Origin: UBA7692 sp964650845
GTDB lineage: Bacteria > Bacteroidota > Bacteroidia > Chitinophagales > LD1
DNA length: 16,164 bases
Assembly: GCA_964650845.1 (NCBI GenBank)
Contig: CAZYXR010000068.1
Coordinates: 1 to 16,164, forward strand
Direction: 5' to 3'
In this document: piece by piece, positions 6,782 through 14,636 of the stretch
How the letters are laid out: the number at the start of each line of letters is the position of its first letter
How positions within the stretch are numbered: the stretch's first letter is position 1
The notes under the pieces: generated by a model
Told to the model about the DNA's origin: nothing
Seen by the model: only the letters and a program-made list of their open reading frames with translations
The model's database searches: none
Made by a program: the position numbers and the translations under genes

Positions 6782-7558
6782 TTAAAACTCTAACCTGCAA
6801 AAAACAGGGCAATGGTCGCTATGCTTTGCTTCCTGAAACATACGTGCCTCGGCAATATTTTCTTTCAACACATCACTTACGGCAACGTAATCAATACGCC
6901 AACCCTTGTTGTTGTTTCTGGCATTAGCACGGTAGCTCCACCAACTATACTGTTCGCGTGCATCGGGATTCTTGTATCGAAAAGAATCTGTAAAACCATT
7001 TGTAAAATATTTTTCCATCCACGCTCGCTCTTCGGGTTTAAAACCCGAAGAATCTTTATTGCTAACCGGATTATGAATATCAATTTCGCGATGGCAAATG
7101 TTATAGTCGCCCGCTACAATAATTTTACTGCGCCCTTGCTTCAATGCTTGCATGTAACTAAAAAAATCATCCAGATACTTCATTTTCACATCCTGCCTTT
7201 CATCGCCCGTGGTACCGCTCGGAAAATACGCACTCATAATGCTCACATCACCAACATCAATACGAATATTTCTACCTTCGTCATCATAGTTTTTAATGCC
7301 TATTCCTTTTGCAACGGTATCTACTTTTAGTTTCGAAAAAATTGCCACTCCGCTGTAACCTTTTTTTACCGCAGGAAAAATATGACACTCGTAACCCAAA
7401 GCAGCAAATGGAGTAGGATCAAAATCAGCTTCGCTCACTTTTATTTCTTGAATACATACCACATCGGCATTAACAGTACTCAACCATCGGCTCAAACCTT
7501 TTGTTTCGGCAGCGCGAATGCCATTCACGTTATACGACAAAATGGAAATACCTTTCAT
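6782..7558 (-). CDS. xth: Exodeoxyribonuclease III / AP endonuclease
   Basis: The enzyme cleaves DNA at abasic sites and degrades 3' ends in base-excision repair. The 258-residue product (E. coli enzyme about 268) has the motifs of the exonuclease-endonuclease-phosphatase fold: 'SYNVNGIRA' with N10, 'ADVVCIQEIKV' with metal-binding E38, 'KGYSGVAIFSK', 'SAYFPSG', 'VAGDYNICH' (catalytic Asp/Asn), 'GFTDSFR', 'YSWWSYRANARNNNKGWRIDYVAVS', and the C-terminal 'HSDHCPVF' with catalytic H249. The frame is open further upstream to an ATG at 7645, but those 29 residues do not match the family. The family begins right at MKGISILSYNVNG, so ATG 7558 is chosen. It is divergent from the TonB-dependent receptor. 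Confidence 0.96.
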   Translation of the reverse strand: MKGISILSYNVNGIRAAETKGLSRWLSTVNADVVCIQEIKVSEADFDPTPFAALGYECHIFPAVKKGYSGVAIFSKLKVDTVAKGIGIKNYDDEGRNIRIDVGDVSIMSAYFPSGTTGDERQDVKMKYLDDFFSYMQALKQGRSKIIVAGDYNICHREIDIHNPVSNKDSSGFKPEERAWMEKYFTNGFTDSFRYKNPDAREQYSWWSYRANARNNNKGWRIDYVAVSDVLKENIAEARMFQEAKHSDHCPVFCRLEF

Positions 7559-7693
7559 ACAAAAATTTTGCGGTGAATATGCTTTGATTTTCACCCATAA
7601 GCAAAACGCACTTCTCGAACCTATTTGCATAATCAATGAATTCATTTAGGTTTGCCCGCTTTTGATTTTTTTGTACAAAAATTTTAACAAAAC

Positions 7694-10174
7694 ATGACTA
7701 AGGGATTGGGGATTGTATTAGCAACATTTATTTCGCTTTCGGCAATTGCGCAGAACGCAAAAATTTCGGGAAAAGTTGCAGATGATAAAGGCGAAGGGTT
7801 GATTCAGGCAAACGTGATTATTGACGTAAGTAAAGGCTGGGCTGCCGTAACCGACTTTGATGGAAATTACGAACTGAGCGTGCCTGCCGGCTCCTACTCG
7901 GTTTTGTTTAAATATGTAGGCAAAGAAGAGAAGCGCGTAAAAGTAACCGTAAGCGCGGGCGAAAACAAAACACTGAATGCCACATTGCTGGAAAGCGAAA
8001 AACTGATGGATGTGGTGGTTGTAACAGGTAGTAAATTTGAAAAGAAACTGAGCGAAGAAACCGTTTCGATGGACGTATTGAAAAGCGACCTATTGAAAAA
8101 CAACAACCTCAACTCGCTCGACCAAGGTATGAACCGTGTGCCGGGAGTTACCGTAGTTGACGGTCAGGCAAACATTCGCGGAGGTTCGGGTTGGAGCTAT
8201 GGCGCGGGTAGCCGCGTATCAATATTGTATGATGGAATGCCGGTAATGAGTGCCGATGCAGCCGATGCAAAATGGTCGACCATTCCGGTAGAAAATATTG
8301 AGCAAGTAGAAATTATTAAAGGGGCTGCTTCGGCTTTGTATGGCTCATCGGCTTTGAATGGCATTATCAATGCGCGCTCTGCGGTGCCTGGCAATGAGCC
8401 GTACACTCGCGTGCAGGTTTCGGCAGGTGTGTACGAAGGACCCCGCCCTACCTCATCGCTTTCTAAAGGTTGGGATAGCAAAACACATGCTTTTGGAAAC
8501 GTAAACATTGCCGACCGCAGAAAATTGGGTCAGTTTGATTTAGTAACCGGAGTGGCTTATGATGGCAACATGGGCTACCTTGATTCAAGCGATGGCAGTT
8601 GGGTACGTGCTAATGCAAAAATTCGCTATCGCGTAAAGAATGTACCTGGCTTGAACTTCGGGGTAAATGTTTTGTACTATCACAGCTGGGGGAAAGCTTT
8701 CTTTCTATGGAATGGTATAGATTCGCTTGGTTATAAACCATTGCCAAATTCGGTGAGTGTTTACAGAACCTACCGCGCAATGATTGATCCATTTGTAGAA
8801 TATCAAGATTCTATTGGCAACCGTTTTTCATTCCGTGGCCGATACTTTACTTCGCCAAACTACAACAACACCGGGCAAGGTTCTATTCCAACCAAATATT
8901 ACGGTGAATTCCAATATGGCAGACAGTGGAAGCAGTACGACTTAAACTTCCTTACAGGTGTGGTGGGAACTTACGACCAAGTGCGCACACCGGGCAATGA
9001 TACAGCTTCGCTTTTTGGAAGCAAAAATGGATACAGTGCAGCCATTTATGCGCAATTAGAAAAGAAATTTTTCAAAACTTTGAATGTAACATTTGGAATG
9101 CGTTGGGAGTATTTTCAAATTGAAAAAGACAATAGTTTAAAAGACTTGCCTTACCCAGTATTTCGTTTGGGGCTGAACTATCAAGCAGCCGAAGCAACCT
9201 ACATTCGTGCATCGTTTGGTCAAGGTTTGCGCTACCCTACCATTGCCGAAAAATACATTCGCACAAGTGTAGGTGCAATTGGCATTTACCCGAATCCAAA
9301 GTTGAAATCCGAAACCGGATATAGCGGTGAAGTGGGCATCAAGCAAGGATTCAAGTTTGGCAACTGGATGGGATATGTAGATGGTGCAGCGTTTATAAAT
9401 GTTTACAGAAACATGATGGAGTTTACCTTTGGTGTATTTGGCAATTCAGGTACCATAGGAATTCCTGGCGCGCCAAGCTATCCGAGCTTGCCTGCCGACC
9501 CACTTTTTGGTATTGGCTTTGCTTCGCAAAATATAGGTAACGTAAGAATTATTGGTACTGAAATCTTAGGAGCCATAGGAGGTTCGGTAGGTAAAGATTT
9601 GAAAATGAGCTTCGTGTTTGGTTATACCTTTATCGACCCTCGCGTACTTTCAAAATCTTGGGACAAAGACACTTTGCAACTATATAATGTGTATGGCGAT
9701 AAAACCATCACTTTTGGTCGCGACTCTTTGAATGATGGCAGCGCAGCATTGGGCAACAACCAATCGTATCAAGCAACTTCTGCTACCGACAATAATGTTT
9801 TGAAATATAGAAACAAACACACATTGCGTTTAGATTACACCATTACCTACAAGGTTATTGATTTTAATATCAACTTTCAATACAACAGCTATGTGCAGAA
9901 TATTGACTATGCATTTACCAGCAACACATTTGTTGGCTTTGAATCGTCTTTCAACTCGCAAGCATTCTCTGGCTTAAAAGAATACCGCAAAAGACAAGAA
10001 GCTAAAAAAATAAATGGCGACTTGATTTTGAATGCCACATTGGGGTGGAACGTAACAGACAAAGTAAAACTTGGATTCTTGGTTAAAAACTTGTTGAACT
10101 GGGAATACATTCCTCGCCCAGGATACTATGCCGAGCCAAGAAATTACACCTTGCAATTTTCATATCAATTTTAA
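7694..10174 (+). CDS. TonB-dependent outer-membrane receptor
   Basis: The 826-residue protein is an active-transport porin of the outer membrane, powered by TonB-ExbBD. A signal peptide occupies residues 1-19 with a plausible cleavage AIA-QN. A carboxypeptidase-regulatory-like beta-sandwich follows at about 23-100 ('ISGKVADDKGEGLIQANVII', 'TDFDGNYELSVPAGSY'). A TonB-box-like stretch 'DVVVVTGSK' is at about 106-114. The plug is at about 118-230 with 'NIRGGSGWSYGAGSRVSILYDGMPV' and 'IEQVEIIKGAASALYGSSALNGIIN'. The rest is a beta barrel ending in aromatic 'YTLQFSYQF', as outer-membrane barrels do. No SusD gene follows, so it is not a Sus-type polysaccharide locus. Substrate is unknown; a siderophore, cobalamin or other metal ligand is possible. 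It is a single-gene unit ending at a strong terminator. Confidence 0.95.
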   Translation: MTKGLGIVLATFISLSAIAQNAKISGKVADDKGEGLIQANVIIDVSKGWAAVTDFDGNYELSVPAGSYSVLFKYVGKEEKRVKVTVSAGENKTLNATLLESEKLMDVVVVTGSKFEKKLSEETVSMDVLKSDLLKNNNLNSLDQGMNRVPGVTVVDGQANIRGGSGWSYGAGSRVSILYDGMPVMSADAADAKWSTIPVENIEQVEIIKGAASALYGSSALNGIINARSAVPGNEPYTRVQVSAGVYEGPRPTSSLSKGWDSKTHAFGNVNIADRRKLGQFDLVTGVAYDGNMGYLDSSDGSWVRANAKIRYRVKNVPGLNFGVNVLYYHSWGKAFFLWNGIDSLGYKPLPNSVSVYRTYRAMIDPFVEYQDSIGNRFSFRGRYFTSPNYNNTGQGSIPTKYYGEFQYGRQWKQYDLNFLTGVVGTYDQVRTPGNDTASLFGSKNGYSAAIYAQLEKKFFKTLNVTFGMRWEYFQIEKDNSLKDLPYPVFRLGLNYQAAEATYIRASFGQGLRYPTIAEKYIRTSVGAIGIYPNPKLKSETGYSGEVGIKQGFKFGNWMGYVDGAAFINVYRNMMEFTFGVFGNSGTIGIPGAPSYPSLPADPLFGIGFASQNIGNVRIIGTEILGAIGGSVGKDLKMSFVFGYTFIDPRVLSKSWDKDTLQLYNVYGDKTITFGRDSLNDGSAALGNNQSYQATSATDNNVLKYRNKHTLRLDYTITYKVIDFNINFQYNSYVQNIDYAFTSNTFVGFESSFNSQAFSGLKEYRKRQEAKKINGDLILNATLGWNVTDKVKLGFLVKNLLNWEYIPRPGYYAEPRNYTLQFSYQF

Positions 10175-10188
10175 TTGCGACACAACTC

Positions 10189-10233
10189 AAACTAAAAAGC
10201 CCTTGCAGATAATCTGCAAGGGCTTTTTAGTTT
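10189..10233. terminator. Bidirectional intrinsic terminator
   Basis: Perfect 21-bp inverted repeat arms at 10189-10209 and 10213-10233 flank a 3-nt loop (TAA). The GC-rich core GCCCTTGCAG/CTGCAAGGGC is bordered by A-runs on the left and T-runs on the right, so on either strand the hairpin is followed by U-rich RNA. It lies between the convergent TonB-dependent receptor and yqeY, and serves both. Confidence 0.9.
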
Positions 10234-10273
10234 ATACAGCGTAACAATTAAGTGCTGGAAGTATTAAGAAAAC

Positions 10274-10723
10274 CTACGCCAATAATGCTTTCACTATATC
10301 TGCCACCATTTTGTTATCGGCTTTGCCGGCAAATGCTTTAGATGCAGCACCCATTACTTTGCCCATTTCCTTTTGTGAGGTTACGCCCAAGTCGGCAATT
10401 ATTTTTTGAATACCTGCGCGCACTTCATCTTCGCCCAACATTGCTGGCAAATACTTTTCTATTACGGCTACTTCTTCCTTTTCCTTTGCTGCAAGTTCGG
10501 CACGATTTTCTTTTTCAAAAATCTCTATGCTCTCCTTGCGTTGCTTCACCATTTTTTGCAAAATGGCAGTTTCTTTTTCTTCGGTTAAAACACCGGTAGC
10601 GCCTTTTTCGGTTTTTGCTAAAAGTATAGCAGCTTTTATGGCGCGAATGCCGCGCAAACCCGCTTCATCTTTAGCCATCATGGCAGCTTTCAAATCGCTG
10701 TTTATTTTTTCTTCTAAACTCAT
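10274..10723 (-). CDS. GatB/YqeY domain-containing protein
   Basis: This 149-residue protein belongs to the YqeY family, which shares the C-terminal tRNA-binding-like domain of GatB, the Asp/Glu-tRNA amidotransferase subunit. The stand-alone role is not established. The family pattern is clear: 'SLEEKINSDLKAAMMAKDE..LRGIRAIKAAI' at the N-terminus, 'ILQKMVKQRKESIEIFEKENRAELAAKEKEEVAVIEKYLPAML' in the middle, and the C-terminal 'GVTSQKEMGKVMGAASKAFAGKADNKMVADIVKALL'. The open frame extends six codons further to ATG 10741, but the family begins at MSLEEKI, so ATG 10723 is chosen. It starts 18 bp after the stop of the DUF3078 gene, so co-transcription is possible, though a -7-like element also lies just upstream. 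Confidence 0.93.
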   Translation of the reverse strand: MSLEEKINSDLKAAMMAKDEAGLRGIRAIKAAILLAKTEKGATGVLTEEKETAILQKMVKQRKESIEIFEKENRAELAAKEKEEVAVIEKYLPAMLGEDEVRAGIQKIIADLGVTSQKEMGKVMGAASKAFAGKADNKMVADIVKALLA

Positions 10724-10728
10724 AACTG

Positions 10729-10736
10729 CAAATCTA
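10729..10736 (-). promoter_or_regulatory. TAnnTTTG -7 element before yqeY
   Basis: On the minus strand TAGATTTG (10736 down to 10729) matches the Bacteroidota -7 consensus exactly and ends 5 nt before the chosen ATG at 10723. No TTG lies at the usual 19-21 nt distance; the nearest is about 25 nt away. This would be a weak or alternative promoter inside the DUF3078-yqeY junction, giving a near-leaderless mRNA. Confidence 0.35.
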
Positions 10737-10741
10737 CACAA

Positions 10742-11875
10742 TTAGAACTTGTATGAAAAGCCAATACCCAGAACCTCGGCAATTTGCACACCTCTGCGCG
10801 TGCGTGGCAAGGTAGTACCATCGGGTTGCGCCACAGTATCTTGAAAACCATCGCGGTTATCATCTACCGGCACCAACTCTCTCCAGCGGTATTTGATACG
10901 CCAAAACAACGATGCGCTAATAAACTTATTCACCTTAAAAATCAGGTCGTTTTGCCAATCTACATCTACCTGCTGGCGGGCTTCTTTTTGCAAAGCAGCA
11001 TTATCAATTATTTTTTCTTTGTACAGGCTCACACCCACCGAATCTTTGATGGTAAAAGGATAAGTGTAATCGTAATAAACCTCTAATTGTGTTTTGTAGT
11101 TCACATTCTTTACAATGTCTTTTTGAAAATTCACTTTCAAATAAGCACCGGCACTTACCAAAACACTGTTGCCGGGCTGCAAACCAAATGCAGTTTCATT
11201 CACGCGCTGTAAGCGATCTGCAATTGGCACATTTTGCAAGCGCACTTCACTGCGATCTACAAAAGTAAAATCTGCAGTTATCGGAGAAAAGAATAAGGTA
11301 AAGTAATCAACCGGCTTGTAAGTAATACCTGGTCCAATTTTCATAAATGCCGGAGCAAGAAATTTTGAGGTAAGCGTTTTAGAATATTCTCTTCCGGTAG
11401 AGTCTAATTTGTAAGTATAACCTCCGCCAAACTGTGTTTTAAAGTTCAAAAGCAAACTAATATCCAACCCTTTTGCCACGGCATACCCAGCAGTGGAATT
11501 AAATTGCAACAAATCATCGCTCTTTTTAAAAGGATACTTTCTATCGGGCACACTTTTGTAACGCCCCAAAGCTACCATTCCATATTTGGCATCAAGGCTG
11601 TTATCCCAGCTCCATTTTCCTTTTTTGTAATTGGCATATCCAAAAGCATTGATATTAAAACTCAATGCAAACTGATTGCCCGGCACCCACTGGTAGTAAG
11701 CCGCCTGCGATGCGCTTATGCCCGCATATCCCGCAAATTTCCACGAGCTGTCTTTGCTGATTAGGATTTTATTACCTTTATCATCCAACACATAAGGCAA
11801 TTGTTTTTTGGTGGCAAATGCCGCCACACACATTAACACTGAAAATAGAGTAAACACTTGTTTCATAATGTTCAT
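10742..11875 (-). CDS. DUF3078 domain-containing protein, probable outer-membrane barrel
   Basis: This roughly 377-residue secreted protein has a signal peptide ('MKQVFTLFSVLMCVAAFA', probable cleavage before TKKQ). Two in-frame methionines (11875 and 11866) are equally usable. I chose the longer, since the six codons still further upstream look non-coding. The mature part has the DUF3078 pattern of Bacteroidota: 'WKFAGYAGISASQAAYYQWVPGNQFALSFNINAFGYANYKKGKWSWDNSLDAKYGM', followed by alternating aromatic beta strands and a C-terminal 'GVQIAEVLGIGFSYKF' ending in Phe, typical of outer-membrane beta barrels. Its function is not established for the family. It is transcribed with or just ahead of yqeY and is divergent from the VWA gene. 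Confidence 0.85.
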   Translation of the reverse strand: MNIMKQVFTLFSVLMCVAAFATKKQLPYVLDDKGNKILISKDSSWKFAGYAGISASQAAYYQWVPGNQFALSFNINAFGYANYKKGKWSWDNSLDAKYGMVALGRYKSVPDRKYPFKKSDDLLQFNSTAGYAVAKGLDISLLLNFKTQFGGGYTYKLDSTGREYSKTLTSKFLAPAFMKIGPGITYKPVDYFTLFFSPITADFTFVDRSEVRLQNVPIADRLQRVNETAFGLQPGNSVLVSAGAYLKVNFQKDIVKNVNYKTQLEVYYDYTYPFTIKDSVGVSLYKEKIIDNAALQKEARQQVDVDWQNDLIFKVNKFISASLFWRIKYRWRELVPVDDNRDGFQDTVAQPDGTTLPRTRRGVQIAEVLGIGFSYKF

Positions 11876-12028
11876 TTTGATTTTTTGATGGTACAAAAGT
11901 GATGCTTGTTTGTATTACATCATAGTGCGTATTCAACACTATTTTCTTGTTGTGTCCTAATCATTCTAAAATCTGCAAATTCTTACCAATTGTGCATTTC
12001 CTGTATATGGCATACTACTTTTACAACC

Positions 12029-13120
12029 ATGATAGGTCATCGCTTTGCGAAACATCTTGCAGAAAACAAATCGCCTTTCGAGCAGCTGTTTGATATTTTC
12101 AAACAGCTAATTACTTATACATCGGGCGATGTGAGCGAAGCATTGAACTGGCTTACCGAATTAGATAAAGAAAATGAGCTGACAAACAAAAATTATGGCA
12201 TCGGCAATTTTATAGAAGAGCTACAACAACGCGGATACCTGCGCGAAGAGCAAGCAACAAATGAACAATTTGTAATAACCGCAAAGATGGAGCAGTGTAT
12301 TCGGCAAAACGCTTTAGACAAAATTTTTGGCAAGCTAAAGCGCGGCACACAAGGCAACCATCAAACAAAATTTTCGGGCAACGGTGAGGATACATCTGGC
12401 GAAATGCGCCCCTACAAATTTGGCGACTCGATAGAGCAAATTTCTATGTTAGATTCTTTTCGCAATGCGCAAATTCATCATGGTATTGGCGAATTCCAAA
12501 TTACTGAAGATGACCTGGAAGTGATAGACAAAGAGCATAAAACTCAAACATCTACCGTGCTGATGATTGATATTTCGCACAGCATGATTTTGTATGGCGA
12601 AGATCGCATTACCCCAGCCAAAAATGTTGCCATGGCTCTGGCAGAGTTAATAAAAAGGAAATATCCAAAAGACACTTTAGACATCATTGTTTTTGGCAAT
12701 GATGCCTGGCAAATAGAACTGAAAGATTTGCCCTATCTACAAGTTGGGCCATATCACACCAATACTGTTGCAGGGTTAGAATTGGCGATGGATATTCTGC
12801 GCAAAAAAAAGAATGCCAACAAACAAATTTTTATGATAACAGATGGTAAACCAAGTTGCATAAAAGAAAACAACGAGTACTACAAAAACAGCTTTGGGTT
12901 AGATAGAAAGATAGTAAACAAATGTATGCATTTGGCCACAGTGGCAAGGCGATTAAAAATTCTGGTTACCACTTTTATGATTGCCAGCGACCCATACCTG
13001 CAAAGCTTTGTTGAAGAATTTACCGAGGCAAATCGTGGCAAAGCATTTTACACTTCGCTGCATGGCTTGGGCGAATATTTATTTGAAGATTTTGAACGCG
13101 GCAAAAAACACAGGCTGTGA
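12029..13120 (+). CDS. VWA domain protein, partner of a MoxR/chelatase-type ATPase
   Basis: This is a 363-residue protein from ATG 12029. The frame runs on to 11906, but the extra 41 residues (Cys/Ser-rich, no family pattern) precede a plausible start MIGHRFAKH. Residues 1-110 are predicted helical, with a linker at about 105-130. 'YKFGDSIEQISMLDSFRNAQIHHGIGEFQITEDDLEV' (129-165) precedes a von Willebrand A domain at about 172-355. Its metal-ion (MIDAS) motif looks intact: D181-x-S183-x-S185, Thr at 244 or 246, and D272 in 'MITDGKPS'. No signal peptide or transmembrane helix is seen, so it is cytoplasmic. An AAA+ gene follows 28 bp downstream, the classical VWA/MoxR or BchD/BchI pairing. The VWA protein probably recruits the substrate while the ATPase remodels it. 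Substrate is unknown. Confidence 0.88.
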   Translation: MIGHRFAKHLAENKSPFEQLFDIFKQLITYTSGDVSEALNWLTELDKENELTNKNYGIGNFIEELQQRGYLREEQATNEQFVITAKMEQCIRQNALDKIFGKLKRGTQGNHQTKFSGNGEDTSGEMRPYKFGDSIEQISMLDSFRNAQIHHGIGEFQITEDDLEVIDKEHKTQTSTVLMIDISHSMILYGEDRITPAKNVAMALAELIKRKYPKDTLDIIVFGNDAWQIELKDLPYLQVGPYHTNTVAGLELAMDILRKKKNANKQIFMITDGKPSCIKENNEYYKNSFGLDRKIVNKCMHLATVARRLKILVTTFMIASDPYLQSFVEEFTEANRGKAFYTSLHGLGEYLFEDFERGKKHRL

Positions 13121-13148
13121 TTTTATGCACATTGAATAACATAACATT

Positions 13149-14636
13149 ATGAAAAACATCAAAACATTTGGCGAGCTAAAAGCATCGAGTTACAAAAGCA
13201 AAAGCATTAAAGATGAGTTGCGCGAAAATCTGATTCAAAAGTTGCAAACCGGCACACAAATATTTGACGGTATTGTTGGCTACGAAGACACTGTGATTCC
13301 TGACATTGAAAGGGCAATTCTTTCGCGCCACAACATCAACTTACTTGGCTTGCGTGGGCAAGCAAAAACACGCATTGCACGGCAAATGACAAACCTTCTC
13401 GATGAATGGATTCCGATTATAGCAGGCAGCGAAATAAATGACGACCCCATGAATCCACTATCAATATTTGCAAAAAATATATTGGCAGAACAAGGCGACA
13501 ACACGCCAATAACTTGGCTGCACCGAAGCGATCGCTATACCGAAAAATTGGCCACCCCCGATGTGAGCATTGCTGATATGATTGGCGATGTGGACCCCAT
13601 AAAAGCTGCCAACCTTCGTTTGAGTTATGCCGATGAACGCGCCATTCACTTCGGCATTATTCCGCGGAGCAATCGCTGCATTTTTGTAATCAACGAATTG
13701 CCCGATTTGCAACCACGCATTCAAGTAGCGCTATTCAATATTTTACAAGAAGGCGATGTGCAAATTCGCGGATTCAAGCTACGATTCAACTTAGATATAC
13801 AATTCATTTTTACGGCTAACCCCGAAGATTATACCAACCGTGGAAGCATAGTTACCCCGCTAAAAGATCGCATTGGCTCACAGATTCTTACACACTATCC
13901 AAAGAGCATTCACTTGTCGAAAAAAATCACCTCGCAGGAAGCAAAAATTGCAACCCCACAAAAAGACAAAATTGAGGTAAGCGACTTGCTTAAAACGCTC
14001 ATTGAAAAAATTGCCGATGAGGCGCGCAACAGCGAATTTGTGGATCTAAAAAGCGGTGTTAGTACCCGATTGACGATAGCTGCTTACGAAAATTTAGTAA
14101 GTACTGCCGAGCGCAGAATACTCATTAACAACGAAGCTAAAACCTTTGCCCGTGTCAGCGATTTATTTGGCACCATTGCAGCCATAAACGGCAAAATAGA
14201 GTTGGTGTATGAAGGCGAGCAGGAAGGCTCGGCAATGGTAGCGCAAACACTAATAGGCAAAGCAATTCGCAATTACTTTACCGAACTGTTTAGCGACCCC
14301 GGCAAGCTAAAAAAGAAAAAAACACCTTCACCATATCAGGCTGTAATAGACTGGTTTGGCGAAGGCAACGAACTAGATATTTTACACACCGAACGCGATA
14401 CTACATTCAAAAAAATGTTGGATTCAATTTCCGGATTGGATGAAATTATTGACAGCCACTTGCAGCCTGTAAAAAACAACGACCGCTATGTAATGAAAGA
14501 GTTTGTGTTGTATGCACTTGCCGAGCATTCGCAAATTGGCAAAACTGTATTGGAGCGAGCAGTACAATTCAAAGATTTGTTTGGTTCCGTATTCAACACC
14601 AAAAGTTTCGACTTAGATGAGGGCGGCTTGAATTAA
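13149..14636 (+). CDS. Magnesium chelatase subunit I-like AAA+ ATPase
   Basis: The 495-residue AAA+ protein has 'FDGIVGYEDTVIPDIERAILSRHNINLLG' leading to Walker A GLRGQAKT at 67-74. A Walker B-like stretch is 'CIFVINELPDL' (177-187) with N182-E183 in place of the usual Asp-Glu. Sensor 1 is 'FIFTANPEDYTNRG' (N224), and 'TPLKDRIGSQI' supplies the arginine finger R241. The C-terminal half (250-495) is helical and includes 'KSGVSTRLTIAAYENLVSTAERR', resembling the lid region of ChlI/MoxR proteins. The 'INELPDL' and 'IRGFKLRF' features match a bacterial subgroup annotated as magnesium chelatase or sigma-54-interacting regulator. No chlorophyll or cobalt chelatase gene is near, so a pigment role is unlikely. 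It forms an operon with the upstream VWA gene; its stop overlaps the mpl stop. Confidence 0.88.
   Translation: MKNIKTFGELKASSYKSKSIKDELRENLIQKLQTGTQIFDGIVGYEDTVIPDIERAILSRHNINLLGLRGQAKTRIARQMTNLLDEWIPIIAGSEINDDPMNPLSIFAKNILAEQGDNTPITWLHRSDRYTEKLATPDVSIADMIGDVDPIKAANLRLSYADERAIHFGIIPRSNRCIFVINELPDLQPRIQVALFNILQEGDVQIRGFKLRFNLDIQFIFTANPEDYTNRGSIVTPLKDRIGSQILTHYPKSIHLSKKITSQEAKIATPQKDKIEVSDLLKTLIEKIADEARNSEFVDLKSGVSTRLTIAAYENLVSTAERRILINNEAKTFARVSDLFGTIAAINGKIELVYEGEQEGSAMVAQTLIGKAIRNYFTELFSDPGKLKKKKTPSPYQAVIDWFGEGNELDILHTERDTTFKKMLDSISGLDEIIDSHLQPVKNNDRYVMKEFVLYALAEHSQIGKTVLERAVQFKDLFGSVFNTKSFDLDEGGLN

Noticed and set aside
7559..7645. 29-residue N-terminal extension of exonuclease III
   Set aside because: The family starts at MKGISILSYNVNG (7558); the extension has no family pattern and occupies the divergent promoter region.
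11906..12028. 41-residue N-terminal extension of the VWA protein
   Set aside because: It is Cys/Ser/His-rich without family pattern and fills the divergent intergenic space; MIGHRFAKH at 12029 is the more natural start.
13149..14636. AAA+ protein as a true magnesium chelatase for chlorophyll synthesis
   Set aside because: No ChlH/BchH or other pigment gene is present, the Walker B motif differs, and Bacteroidota generally lack this pathway; the similarity is at family level only.
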